This document shows positions 42,992 to 51,202 of a stretch of 64,000 nucleotides of DNA, piece by piece. Made by a program: the position numbers and the translations under genes. The notes under the pieces were generated by a model that saw nothing but the letters and a program-made list of their open reading frames with translations, was not told the DNA's origin and did no database searches. Numbering within the stretch: the stretch's first letter is position 1; each line of letters begins with the position of its first letter. Source of the stretch: JAJRXC01 sp047639555 (GTDB lineage Bacteria > Actinomycetota > Acidimicrobiia > Acidimicrobiales > Aldehydirespiratoraceae). The stretch is taken from contig JBLIOE010000001.1 of assembly GCA_047639555.1 (NCBI GenBank), positions 124,001-188,000 of the forward strand. The letters run 5' to 3'.

Positions 42992-44089
42992 TCAGCTCGG
43001 TTCGGGACGCAACAACCAGTCCCGGCTTGGATCGGGCGCATCATCGCCATCAAGGAACTGACGGAAGGCATCGTCATCGGCGTCATCAACACCAAACGCA
43101 TCGGCCAGACCTTCCGGTGAGGTCTTCTCAACGATGCGGGAGTCGAACATTCCGAAGAGCCCGATGTCCGCACCATCAAGGTCGCTGTCCTCACCGGTTG
43201 CAGCAAGATCGGAGAGGGCGTCAACATCATCGCCGTCTTCGTCGGTGCGAGCTCGCGAGAAAAGTCCGGCACTCGTGGGCTTCATGTCGTCGCCCAATTC
43301 AGATTCAACGATCGGCTGCTCGTCGAACGGTTGCGGCGGGCCATCGGGGATCTCTCCAATTGCGCTTTCGGGAACATCGACGACTTGTTCGTCCGCCGGG
43401 ATCACGGTTTCGAGCATTTCCAACCACGGGTCGACCGGGTCGACGGCTTCGGGTTCGACGCGGGCGAGTTCGGGGTTCTCGGCCAGCACCGATTCGAGCT
43501 CCGGCGGCACCAGATTCTCGATCGCGGTTGCTGCACCGATCGGCGACTCGGTAGTCATGAACGACACCATCGATTCGGCAAGTTCCTGGACTCGGCGGCG
43601 AAGCTCTTCGTGGTACGACTCAAGCACGCCTCGTTCGGTCTCGAGGGCGATGCGTAATTCCGCGAGCGCCTCGATCTCACCGGCGACCCTCGAGCGTTCG
43701 ACGCTGACCAATGTGTCGGCTTCCTCCCGAGCGACGACCTTGATCATTTCCGCCTCGGACTCCGCTCGTTCGATTCGCGCTTGTGACTGGTCAGCCTCGG
43801 CGAGAAGACTCTCAGCCATTGCTTCAGCTTCAGCGGCCACGCGGGTGGCCTCATCGCGGCGCGCCTCCGCTTGAGCGCTGATCCCCTCAACGATCTCATC
43901 AGCCTCGCGGCGGGCAGCGTCCACGGCCTGGTCAACGGTGGCCGCGGCCATGGCGAGGAAACGACCGGTGGTTGCCGCGGGATCGGAACCCTTCAACGTC
44001 TCGACTTCCGCCTGGAGGAGCGCAACTTCAATCGCCAGTTCGCGTTCACGGGGGGTTGCCATCGATGTTGCGACGCGGTGTTCACTCAT
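42992..44089 (-). CDS. DivIVA-like coiled-coil protein
   Basis: 365 residues. A long coiled coil (about 15-180) rich in Ala, Glu, Arg with heptad spacing (QAVDAARREADEIVEGISAQ), then an acidic, disordered C-terminal half (about 190-365). The layout matches actinobacterial DivIVA/Wag31-type scaffolds or SepIVA-like proteins, but the canonical DivIVA N-terminal crossed-loop is not clear, so this is DivIVA-like only. GAGGA 6 nt before the ATG supports the start. First gene of the run leading to the GGDEF-EAL protein. Confidence 0.7.
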   Translation of the reverse strand: MSEHRVATSMATPRERELAIEVALLQAEVETLKGSDPAATTGRFLAMAAATVDQAVDAARREADEIVEGISAQAEARRDEATRVAAEAEAMAESLLAEADQSQARIERAESEAEMIKVVAREEADTLVSVERSRVAGEIEALAELRIALETERGVLESYHEELRRRVQELAESMVSFMTTESPIGAATAIENLVPPELESVLAENPELARVEPEAVDPVDPWLEMLETVIPADEQVVDVPESAIGEIPDGPPQPFDEQPIVESELGDDMKPTSAGLFSRARTDEDGDDVDALSDLAATGEDSDLDGADIGLFGMFDSRIVEKTSPEGLADAFGVDDADDDAFRQFLDGDDAPDPSRDWLLRPEPS

Positions 44090-44201
44090 AACTCGTCCTC
44101 AAGGCGATCGGCCGCGTAGTTGCGGTTCGTTGCTCAATCGGCCCTAGATCGCGGGTCTTGAGTCCGGGACCATTGTCAGTTCGGCGAATTAGTGTGCGGA
44201 G

Positions 44202-44828
44202 ATGGGTGTGAGCGATGACGAACCGGTCTGGTATGCGTCGTATGGCTCAAACTGCTCCGCGACAAGATTCAACGCCTACCTCACCGGTTCGTGGGCCGAC
44301 GGCGCCCGCCACGGCGAACGCGGTGCACGAGATTCCAGCCCGCCCCTCGCTTCCAAACCGCACTGGTTCCCGAATCCCGTCCGCTTTCTTGGCGAGAGCA
44401 GCAAGTGGGGCGGAGGCGGGGTGGCGTTCCTCGATCACACACCATCGTCGCCATCGCCGGGCCGCCGATATCTCATCACGAAGGGTCAGTTCGACGATGT
44501 CGCCGCCCAGGAGAGCCGCCGGGAACCTCGCCCACTCGAGATCGACAAGCTGGAGATCGGCGTGGTGTCCACCCTCGGCGACGGCTTCTACGACGGTCTC
44601 CTTCTCCTCCCGTCGATCGACGGCATCCCAGTCCTCACGTTCACATCGCCGATTCCACTCGAAGACCGCGCCACCAACGCGCCGTCGCCCGCCTACCTCG
44701 GCACGATTGTGCGAGGCCTGGCCGAGGTCCATGAAGCGGAAGCCGCCACGATCGCCGAATGGATGCTCCAGTCGCCTGGGATCGCCGCCGGTTGGACCAT
44801 CGACGAGATTGTGAGCCTCTCGAAATAG
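44202..44828 (+). CDS. Gamma-glutamylcyclotransferase-like protein
   Basis: 208 residues. The N-terminal WYASYGSNCSATRFNAYLTG has the YGSN motif of the GGCT-like fold, and GSWADGARHGERGARD follows. The rest (VAFLDHTPSSPSPGRRYLIT, LPSIDGIPVLTFTSP) fits a diverged member. Enzymatic activity is uncertain because the catalytic Glu cannot be placed confidently. ATG at 44202, with an in-frame GTG at 44208. It begins a two-gene plus-strand unit. Confidence 0.75.
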   Translation: MGVSDDEPVWYASYGSNCSATRFNAYLTGSWADGARHGERGARDSSPPLASKPHWFPNPVRFLGESSKWGGGGVAFLDHTPSSPSPGRRYLITKGQFDDVAAQESRREPRPLEIDKLEIGVVSTLGDGFYDGLLLLPSIDGIPVLTFTSPIPLEDRATNAPSPAYLGTIVRGLAEVHEAEAATIAEWMLQSPGIAAGWTIDEIVSLSK

Positions 44829-44914
44829 GTCGATCGACTCATGTGGCGCGGCAGCCCCGATCCCTACGTTGGGAGCACGGGTGCGGCCCAACCCGTGAGG
44901 CGAAGGTGGAGGAC

Positions 44915-45562
44915 ATGAATCAGATGAACCAACCCCTGAAGCGGCGATTGCGCCATGCCGCAGTTGATCGCACCATTGTCGACGCCGAGCGCGTCGGCAA
45001 TTTCGTGATCGACGCCGACGGAGTCATTGATCTACGCGAGTCCGACAAGGACCCGGCGGGTGCCTCGATCACCGACCCGGCGAAGGCCCTGCGCAGCTTG
45101 CGGGGCCGACTCGGCGACGCCGCCGAAGTCTCAAACCTGTACGACGAGTCCGAACTTCCGAAGCCGCGCTGGCGGCTTGGCCTCCGCGCTCGCCACACCT
45201 TCGGCGCCACCGGAACCTCGGTGCCGACAACAGCGGCGACCACCACCGCGACCATCGTTGAAGAATCGGTCGAGACGCCCCGCCCCCAGCTTTCGAAGGT
45301 GCCGATCTCGATGGAGATGGCACCGCCGCTCGTCGATTGCACAACCACCGACGATGAATCTGAGCCTGCGGGCGAGGCCGATACCGGCGTCTACGAAGCG
45401 GGCGCGGACGAACCCACGATTCAGCTCGACAACATTGCGCAGACCGCGGAATGTCCGAGGTGCGCCGCACCCGGGCAGCGCGATCTCTTCGACCGGTTCA
45501 ACCAGGTCGAGTTCTTCAGCTGCAACAACTGCATGCACATGTGGCAGCAGAACGCGAGCTGA
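44915..45562 (+). CDS. C-terminal zinc-ribbon protein, unknown
   Basis: 215 residues. The N-terminal region (about 20-95) is acidic/basic with VIDADGVIDLRESDKDPAG; the middle (about 95-175) is Thr/Pro/Glu-rich and probably disordered. The C-terminus has a zinc ribbon, CPRCAAPGQRD then CNNCMHMW (CxxC, CxxC). No family is recognised; a nucleic-acid- or protein-binding role is possible. GGTGGAGG lies just before ATG 44915 (spacing tight; ATG at 44924 also possible). The stop is 3 bp from the convergent MBL stop. Confidence 0.75.
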   Translation: MNQMNQPLKRRLRHAAVDRTIVDAERVGNFVIDADGVIDLRESDKDPAGASITDPAKALRSLRGRLGDAAEVSNLYDESELPKPRWRLGLRARHTFGATGTSVPTTAATTTATIVEESVETPRPQLSKVPISMEMAPPLVDCTTTDDESEPAGEADTGVYEAGADEPTIQLDNIAQTAECPRCAAPGQRDLFDRFNQVEFFSCNNCMHMWQQNAS

Positions 45563-45565
45563 GCA

Positions 45566-46279
45566 CTAGCTGCCGAAGACGGCCAACCACTGCTCGCGGG
45601 TCTGTGGGCGAAACACCATGTTGCGCTCTCGCGTGACACCCATCGTGGCCGACGCATCGGCCGAGTATTGATGACCGGGATAGAGCACCGCGTCGTCGGG
45701 AATCTTCGCGAGACGCTGCGTGAGGCTTTCGTACATCTCTTCGGGGCTCGAACCGGGGAAATCCGTTCGGCCGCAGCCATCGAGGAACAACGTGTCGCCC
45801 GCGACGAGCCGGCCGTCAACAAAGAAGCACTGGCTGCCGGGCGTGTGCCCCGGCGTGTGAATGAGTTCGATCTCGACAGCCCCGACCGTCACCTTGTCGC
45901 CACTCTGATGTGACACGAGGCTGGCGCCGCTGAGCCCGGTGACCTTCTCGACGAACTCGGCCTCCGCGGCTTGCACATGAATTGGAACCTCGACGCGCTC
46001 CATCAGCTCTGCGACCCCTTCGAGCTTCATTCCCATCATGGAGCCGCCCACATGGTCCGGGTGGTAGTGGGTTGCGAGCACGCCGGTGCAGCGCATGCCG
46101 TCGGCCTCGAGCACATCGACCAACCCGTTGACGTCGTAGGCCGGGTCGACGAGCACCGCTTCGCCCGTGTCGCGGTCGCCGATGGCGTAGACAAAGTTGA
46201 CCATCTGCACGGCCATCGGGTCGTTGGTCGCGAAGTCACGGCCCGAAAGAAGTTGGCGGAAATAGAAACGATCGCTCAT
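45566..46279 (-). CDS. MBL-fold hydrolase, glyoxalase II/persulfide-dioxygenase-like
   Basis: 237 residues. The metal motif is THYHPDHVGG (about 70-79), with further ligands in IHTPGHTPGSQCFFVDGRLV and GDTLFLDGCGRTDFPG, and YPGHQYS near the C-terminus. This set is typical of glyoxalase II and ETHE1-type enzymes; one versus the other cannot be decided. The ATG overlaps the upstream PaaX-like regulator stop as ATGA. Runs with the regulator and desaturase on the minus strand. Confidence 0.9.
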   Translation of the reverse strand: MSDRFYFRQLLSGRDFATNDPMAVQMVNFVYAIGDRDTGEAVLVDPAYDVNGLVDVLEADGMRCTGVLATHYHPDHVGGSMMGMKLEGVAELMERVEVPIHVQAAEAEFVEKVTGLSGASLVSHQSGDKVTVGAVEIELIHTPGHTPGSQCFFVDGRLVAGDTLFLDGCGRTDFPGSSPEEMYESLTQRLAKIPDDAVLYPGHQYSADASATMGVTRERNMVFRPQTREQWLAVFGS

Positions 46280-47055
46280 TCCGCCACCCTAGATCGCGAC
46301 CGGAAAAAGGCCGACAACCGGTGCCGGAAGGCGACGTTGTAGGCGGCGTAGCCATCGCGCAGGACCGCGGCCGGCCAGTCGGTGGGCCAGAGCTCGACCG
46401 GAAGCAGAGGGTCGGCCACCAGATGCCGGAGCACCGCGGCCGAGAGCTCGAAACCCTCAGCCAGCGCGGTGTCGTCGACCGGAGCTTCCGTCATCGCCTG
46501 CACCAGCCGCGCGGCGAGCTCGGCCCACTCGGCCAGCGGGAAGAGCTCGTCGACGAGCGCCTGCGGGGCGATGTCGGCCGGGCGGCCAGTGAAGCGGTCA
46601 GTCTGGGCTGCCACGATCGCTTCCTCCGCAACGAGGCGGCCGACGGGCAGGTTGGCGGGACGCATCCAGACGCCTTCACGGCGTTCACCAAAGCCGAGAT
46701 GGGTGGCCGCCCGGCGAAGGGCGGACCGGTCAGCCGACTCGCGACTGGTTTGGTTGACCACGAGGATCGTCCAGTCGCCCGACCAAAGGGACGGCGACGG
46801 CATGAGCCCCGCTTCTTGTCGTGTCTGGCGTGCGAGCAGGGCCCCGGCCAACCCATACACACCCTCGTCCTCGCGGGTCAGCTCACCCCCGTCAACCATC
46901 CGACTCAAAGCGACGCGAGCGGTGCCGGGGTTCACGCCGAACTCTTCGGCGAAGGCCACGAGGAGCCGTCCGGGAAGCCTCGGCGGCAGCGTGCCGAGCA
47001 GCGTGGAAGCAATGATGCTCCGCGCGGAAAGCGGCGTGACAGAAACAATCGGCAT
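46276..47055 (-). CDS. PaaX-family transcriptional regulator
   Basis: 259 residues. The N-terminal winged helix (about 10-70) reads SIIASTLLGTLPPRLPGRLL and GVNPGTARVALSRMVDGGEL, the PaaX helix-turn-helix. The middle GDWTILVVNQTSRESADRSA and GVWMRPANL match the PaaX core, and the C-terminal domain follows (LLPVELWPTDWP). PaaX proteins respond to CoA thioesters such as phenylacetyl-CoA. Inducer here is unknown; desaturase (6 bp upstream) and MBL enzyme are probable co-transcripts. Confidence 0.9.
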   Translation of the reverse strand: MPIVSVTPLSARSIIASTLLGTLPPRLPGRLLVAFAEEFGVNPGTARVALSRMVDGGELTREDEGVYGLAGALLARQTRQEAGLMPSPSLWSGDWTILVVNQTSRESADRSALRRAATHLGFGERREGVWMRPANLPVGRLVAEEAIVAAQTDRFTGRPADIAPQALVDELFPLAEWAELAARLVQAMTEAPVDDTALAEGFELSAAVLRHLVADPLLPVELWPTDWPAAVLRDGYAAYNVAFRHRLSAFFRSRSRVAE

Positions 47056-47061
47056 TGCCGG

Positions 47062-48069
47062 CTACTTCGCAGGCTGCGCGAGCGTTCGCCAGAACGCCCA
47101 GTATCCGCGATGGGTGATCACTTCCGTGACATAGCCATCTTCTTCGAGTGCTCGTTGGAGCTTCGCCAGATTCGCCATCGGGATCCCAGAGTCGACGTGG
47201 TGGGCGAGATGAAAGCCGATCGACTGCGACAAGAAGACGTATTTCGACAAGAAGCCTTGTTTGATGTGGTGCGTGGTCAGCCGACGATCATTGGATCGGG
47301 TCATACCCGCGTGCTCGGCCAGCGCCCGGAGCCGGTTAGCCACTCGCCAGTAGGTCAGCCACGGCAGCAACCAGAGCAACAGATAGAGCCAGGGCTGACC
47401 AAACGCCGCAAAGATCGCAAAGACCACGGCTTGGCCACCGAGGAAACGCAGCGCTCGGATACGACGCCCAGCGACAAAAAGTCCGACGAACGACGGCTTC
47501 AGATTCTTCCATCCAGAGTTTCCGAACGCATCGCGGATGAGCTTGCGCCGCAGCGACGACGTCGGGATCGGATAGCGGGCGTAGAGCGGGAAGTCGGGTT
47601 CCTTCTCGCCAAACTCATCGCGATGATGTTGGGAGTGCGCCTTTCGGTAGCTGCTTTCGCCGGTACCGAAGGCGAGCCAGCCGATGAACTTCTCGCCGAT
47701 CAGGTCGTTCCACCTGCGATTGCTGAAGAGCAGTCGGTGGGCGGCTTCATGGAAGAGCGTGAGGGCGCGCTGGAAGTAGGCGCCCATCGCGAAGAACGCC
47801 GCGACCCAGGCGACCGGGTGATCAAGGGCGACCGACCCACCGATTGCGATGAAGGGGTAGACGAGCGCAACCACCACGAGAAAGACGTTTTGCCGATTTG
47901 GGATACGCCGAAGCTCCGCCCGAAACTCGGGCCGAGGGCGACCGTCGGGCCGAAGGCGGTCCGACCCCGCGAACACAGGGAGGGCGTCGATATCAGGGGC
48001 AAGGCCACCCGTGAACGCGGCCACGAGCTCGTCGTGTGACGGCATCTCCGAACGAGCAGTTTCGGTCAT
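47062..48069 (-). CDS. Membrane fatty-acid desaturase
   Basis: 335 residues. The three histidine boxes of membrane desaturases are present: HEAAH (about 107-111), HSQHH (about 145-149) and HLAHH (about 282-286). Membrane helices occur between boxes. It inserts a double bond into acyl chains using Fe and an electron donor. The ATG at 48069 follows a plausible promoter that overlaps an inverted repeat, and the PaaX-like gene follows 6 bp downstream, suggesting controlled expression. Position specificity cannot be read. Confidence 0.9.
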   Translation of the reverse strand: MTETARSEMPSHDELVAAFTGGLAPDIDALPVFAGSDRLRPDGRPRPEFRAELRRIPNRQNVFLVVVALVYPFIAIGGSVALDHPVAWVAAFFAMGAYFQRALTLFHEAAHRLLFSNRRWNDLIGEKFIGWLAFGTGESSYRKAHSQHHRDEFGEKEPDFPLYARYPIPTSSLRRKLIRDAFGNSGWKNLKPSFVGLFVAGRRIRALRFLGGQAVVFAIFAAFGQPWLYLLLWLLPWLTYWRVANRLRALAEHAGMTRSNDRRLTTHHIKQGFLSKYVFLSQSIGFHLAHHVDSGIPMANLAKLQRALEEDGYVTEVITHRGYWAFWRTLAQPAK

Positions 48070-48086
48070 GGCACCAAGACTATCGA

Positions 48087-48138
48087 CCTCTCGTTACAGA
48101 AACAAGCCCACGTGTATGTCACTCTGTAACACGAGAGG
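48087..48138 (-). promoter_or_regulatory. Candidate desaturase promoter overlapping an inverted repeat
   Basis: Minus-strand -35 GTGACA (48117-48122) and -10 TGTAAC (48093-48098) are separated by 18 bp, about 24 bp upstream of the desaturase ATG. CCTCTCGTTACAGA (48087-48100) mirrors TCTGTAACACGAGAGG (48123-48138) with a 2-base insert, so the -10 lies inside one arm. A repressor dimer or looped pair binding these arms would block the promoter. Confidence 0.6.
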
Positions 48139-48150
48139 GGATAGCGACCG

Positions 48151-48804
48151 CTAGGAAGACTCTTCGGCGTCGCCGCCCGGTTCCCACATGGTCTCTTCGT
48201 AGTTCGCCTCGAGGAGTTCTTCGACCGCGGGTACCGCAGCATCATCGAGCCCCATCCCGCCGGCAACGATTTTGCCCAGCGACGCCAAACTCCCTTCCAC
48301 CGGCCACGTCTCTGGTTGCCACAGACCACTCCGACGAAACGCCTTCGCACAATGCATGAACTGTTCGGTGATCGTGACGCCAATCGCCGTCTTCGGACGA
48401 CGATCTCGCACCGCACAGGCATCGAGCACCTCAGCGTCGGTCGTAACACACGCCTGGCCATTTACCCGCAGCGTGATCTCGTTGCCCGGAACCAGGAAAA
48501 TGATCCCCACGCCCGACCCGGCGGCGATATTCGACAGCGAGTCAAGAAGGTTGTTGCCGGAGAGATCACCAATCGCCAGGTGCTGATCGTCGAGCACCGT
48601 CACAAATCCCGGCGGGCCGCCTTTCGGCGACACATCCGCCGTGCCATCGGGCGCACTGGTGCCAATCATGACGAAGGACGCGAGACCGATATGCGCTCGA
48701 GCGTGATCGTCGAGCGACAGCTGGATCTTTGCCTCGATGGCATCCATCGGAGGCCGGTAGATCTCGCGCAGTTGCGCATCGGTGGTGAGCCGGTTCGTGA
48801 ACAT
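48151..48804 (-). CDS. FMN-dependent PPOX-type flavoprotein (pyridoxamine-5'-phosphate-oxidase fold)
   Basis: 217 residues. IYRPPMDAIEAKIQLSLDDH, then HIGLASFVMIGTSAPDGTAD, VSPKGGPPGFV, DLSGNNLLDSLSNI and IIFLVPGNEITLRVNGQAC. These match the split-barrel subfamily (MSMEG_1061-like) of actinobacteria; FMN or F420 as cofactor is possible. Physiological substrate unknown. ATG 48804 is taken rather than the TTG two codons upstream. It precedes the desaturase on the same strand with a promoter in between. Confidence 0.88.
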   Translation of the reverse strand: MFTNRLTTDAQLREIYRPPMDAIEAKIQLSLDDHARAHIGLASFVMIGTSAPDGTADVSPKGGPPGFVTVLDDQHLAIGDLSGNNLLDSLSNIAAGSGVGIIFLVPGNEITLRVNGQACVTTDAEVLDACAVRDRRPKTAIGVTITEQFMHCAKAFRRSGLWQPETWPVEGSLASLGKIVAGGMGLDDAAVPAVEELLEANYEETMWEPGGDAEESS

Positions 48805-48930
48805 GGGCAAACCATAGACACGATCGTCACCCGCGCGTTTTTACGACCTCGCCCGGATGGGACTCTATTTGCATGTCGCGCGGCAGACCCTGAGCGGCGC
48901 ACGTGCCCGCTCGGACGCTGCTTCCAACGG

Positions 48931-49269
48931 TCAGGTCGGCCTCATCGCCGCGCGCTCGCACCATCCACACCAGCGGCCACACGAGCACGGTCGCGGCGCC
49001 GCCGACAGATACAGGATCGTCGTGGCCGCGAGCACAACGATCGACAGGAGGAAAGACACCCGACGGCCCACTGTGTCGGCAACAACGCCCGTCGGAATCT
49101 CAAACAACACCATCCCGCCAGAGAAGACCGCGTTGGCGATAAAGACCTCTTGGATCGAAAGCCCTGCATCGAGAAAAAAGAGGGTGTTCACTCCCCAGAT
49201 CAACGACGCGGCGAGTGTGTAGAGCCCCGCCAGGACCTGATAGTTCCGCAGGATCCGCTGTGCCGACAC
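48931..49269 (-). pseudogene. Truncated MFS transporter (N-terminal remnant)
   Basis: The GTG start has an excellent GGGAGG 7 nt upstream and the first about 85 codons are coherent: two membrane helices (LAGLYTLAASLIWGVNTLFF, IANAVFSGGMVLFEIPTGVV), the MFS motif-A-like loop ADTVGRRVSF and part of helix three. Then the frame degenerates into a Cys/Arg-rich tail (PRPCSCGRWCGWCERAA). Full MFS proteins need about 400 residues; the rest is deleted. It is a start-proximal relic. Confidence 0.85.
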
Positions 49270-49325
49270 GGTATTTCCTCCCTGCGAGGGCAGTCCATCA
49301 TGAATAGCCGTGAGGGACTCACCTC

Positions 49326-50285
49326 ATGGCCCTATCCTCGCGAGTCGTGACCGAAACGAACACCAACCCGACCCTCGCCTACCTGGGCCCGGTCGGGACC
49401 TTTACGGAGCAGGCGATGCTCACGCAACCCGACCTCGCGTCAATGGAGCTGATTCGCTACAGCACCATCGTCGAGGTCCTGCGAGCCGTCGAGAACGGTT
49501 CGGTCGACTACGGCTTTGCGGCGATCGAAAACATGATCGAGGGAGCCGTCAACGCCACCATCGACACGCTGGCCTTCGATGCCGACCTCTTGATCCAGCG
49601 CGAGGTCGTCATGAACGTCAACCTCAACCTGCTCGTGCAGCCCGGTGTCACTATTGATGACATCGAACACGTTCGCTCGATGCCGGTCGCCTACGCCCAA
49701 TGCCGGCGCTACCTCGCCGACAACCTGGCCAAGGCCGCCATCGAGGCGACCAACTCCACGGCCGATGCCGCCCGCGAGCTCGCCGAATCGGGTCGCACCG
49801 ACACCGCGGCAATCGCGCCACGGCGTTCGGCCGAGGTGTACGGCCTGGAGATTCTTGCCGCCGACATCGAGGACCACCCCGAGAACCAAACTCGGTTTGT
49901 TCTCGTGGGCCGGGAAGGTGTCACTCCCCCGTCAGGCCACGACAAAACATCGATCGTGATTTATCAGCGCGCCGACGAACCCGGCTCCCTGGTGGCAATT
50001 CTCTCTGAGTTCGCGGCACGCAACATCAACCTCACCAAGTTGGAGAGTCGACCCACCCGCAAGGGCCTGGGCGATTACTGCTTCCTGATCGATTGTGAAG
50101 GCCACCTCGCCGATCAGGTCGTGGGTGACACGCTGCGCAACATCCAGATGAAACACGGCGTTGTAAAGTTCCTCGGTTCCTACCCATCCGCATACGGAAC
50201 CGCGGAGGAGCAAGCGAACATCCGCGGCGCAGTTGGCGAAGCCGACATTTGGCTCGCCGATCTGCGCTCCCAGATTCGCGAGTAG
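49326..50285 (+). CDS. pheA: Prephenate dehydratase
   Basis: 319 residues; converts prephenate to phenylpyruvate in phenylalanine synthesis. The PDT domain (about 12-195) has YLGPVGTFTEQA, GFAAIENMIEGAVNATIDTL and the catalytic ENQTRFVLVG. The ACT regulatory domain (about 210-290) includes DEPGSLVAILSEF and LESRPTRKGLGDY, the phenylalanine-binding ESRP. Monofunctional, as usual in actinobacteria. An alternative GTG at 49347 shortens it by 7 residues. Convergent with comB (12 bp gap). Confidence 0.96.
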   Translation: MALSSRVVTETNTNPTLAYLGPVGTFTEQAMLTQPDLASMELIRYSTIVEVLRAVENGSVDYGFAAIENMIEGAVNATIDTLAFDADLLIQREVVMNVNLNLLVQPGVTIDDIEHVRSMPVAYAQCRRYLADNLAKAAIEATNSTADAARELAESGRTDTAAIAPRRSAEVYGLEILAADIEDHPENQTRFVLVGREGVTPPSGHDKTSIVIYQRADEPGSLVAILSEFAARNINLTKLESRPTRKGLGDYCFLIDCEGHLADQVVGDTLRNIQMKHGVVKFLGSYPSAYGTAEEQANIRGAVGEADIWLADLRSQIRE

Positions 50286-50297
50286 CGAGCGGTTTGC

Positions 50298-51038
50298 CTA
50301 CGACTGGCGATCAACAAAGCGGTCGCCCCGTAATACCGGGATGAGGTCGCTCACGTGGGCTTGCGCGGCGAGCAGCACGTCGTCGGGCCACCCCCGATCA
50401 ATCAGCTCCTGACCGGAAGTTGAGTCACGAAGACGCTCGAAGATGTCGGGTTCCGCGTCGTGCCACGCGGCGGCCGCGGCACGAGCTTCAGGGCTGAGAT
50501 CGAGGCGGTCGAACATCGACAGAACCGCACCAGCACCAAGCAGATCCTCCACCGCCACCCGCATCGGGCCGGTGTCGCCGCGCCACCGCTCACCCGCTGC
50601 CACCACACCGACCGTCATGTCCTCGTCGGCGAACGCGCTGCCAATCGCCGCGCCATTACGAATACACCCGGCAATCACTTCGGTGGCGCCCGCTTCTTGG
50701 GCGGCGAACGCGAGAGCCGAACCGTTGGGAGACGGCAAGACGATGCGATCACCCGCCGATGCTTCGGCCAGCGATGTTGGTGAGAGCGAAAATCGGCGGT
50801 CGCTGTCGCGAGGCCTTGCGATCTCGGCGTTGAGCGACGCCGCGAACGCCTCTTCGGTGCCATCGTGCCACTTGTACGGGATCACTTCCGCGCCACAGCC
50901 GAGCGCGACATCGACACAGGTGGTGAACGACAACACGTCCACGATCACCACCACGTCGACCGTCGGGGCGATTGTGCGGAGGCCCATCGGCCCCCAATCG
51001 AAGCGAACCCGAGACACGCCAGCGCCCGCCCTGCTCAC
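50298..51038 (-). CDS. comB: 2-phosphosulfolactate phosphatase-like protein (ComB family)
   Basis: 246 residues from a GTG overlapping the accE stop (GTGA). Family signatures: VVIVDVLSFTTCVDVALGCG, a VIPYK segment, LPSPNGSALAFAA, VIAGCIRNGAAIG and VVAAGERWRGDTG. ComB takes part in coenzyme M or sulfolactate metabolism in archaea and some bacteria; in actinobacteria the family is widespread with unclear role. No comA/comC homologue is here. The tight coupling to accD-accE is unusual. Confidence 0.85.
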   Translation of the reverse strand: MSRAGAGVSRVRFDWGPMGLRTIAPTVDVVVIVDVLSFTTCVDVALGCGAEVIPYKWHDGTEEAFAASLNAEIARPRDSDRRFSLSPTSLAEASAGDRIVLPSPNGSALAFAAQEAGATEVIAGCIRNGAAIGSAFADEDMTVGVVAAGERWRGDTGPMRVAVEDLLGAGAVLSMFDRLDLSPEARAAAAAWHDAEPDIFERLRDSTSGQELIDRGWPDDVLLAAQAHVSDLIPVLRGDRFVDRQS

Positions 51039-51202
51039 GTCCAGCCGCCGTAGCGGGGACGCGGCGACCACCAGCGGCCCGCGAAACGCCAGCGCGGCAG
51101 CGCGTCGGGGATGACGGCCTCGTCGGGGCGCGGCCAGAGGGCTTCGTAGGCCGCGAGGATCGCGGCCATCTCGCTCTCGGACGGCGCCGGGGTGACCTCC
51201 AC
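51035..51202 (-). CDS. accE: Acyl-CoA carboxylase epsilon subunit
   Basis: Only 55 residues, so easily missed. It reads VEVTPAPSESEMAAILAAYE then ALWPRPDEAVIPDALPRWRF and AGRWWSPRPRYGGWT. Acidic start, EMAAILAAYEALWP helix, and the W(R)FxGRWW end are the pattern of the actinobacterial epsilon subunit that stimulates biotin-dependent acyl-CoA carboxylases. GTG shares its first base with the accD stop; its TGA overlaps the comB GTG. Three genes are thus translationally linked. Confidence 0.88.
   Translation of the reverse strand: MEVTPAPSESEMAAILAAYEALWPRPDEAVIPDALPRWRFAGRWWSPRPRYGGWT

Noticed and set aside
46321..48039. 572-codon frame antisense to paaX-like and desaturase genes
   Set aside because: Arg/Glu-rich shadow spanning two real genes with intact motifs.
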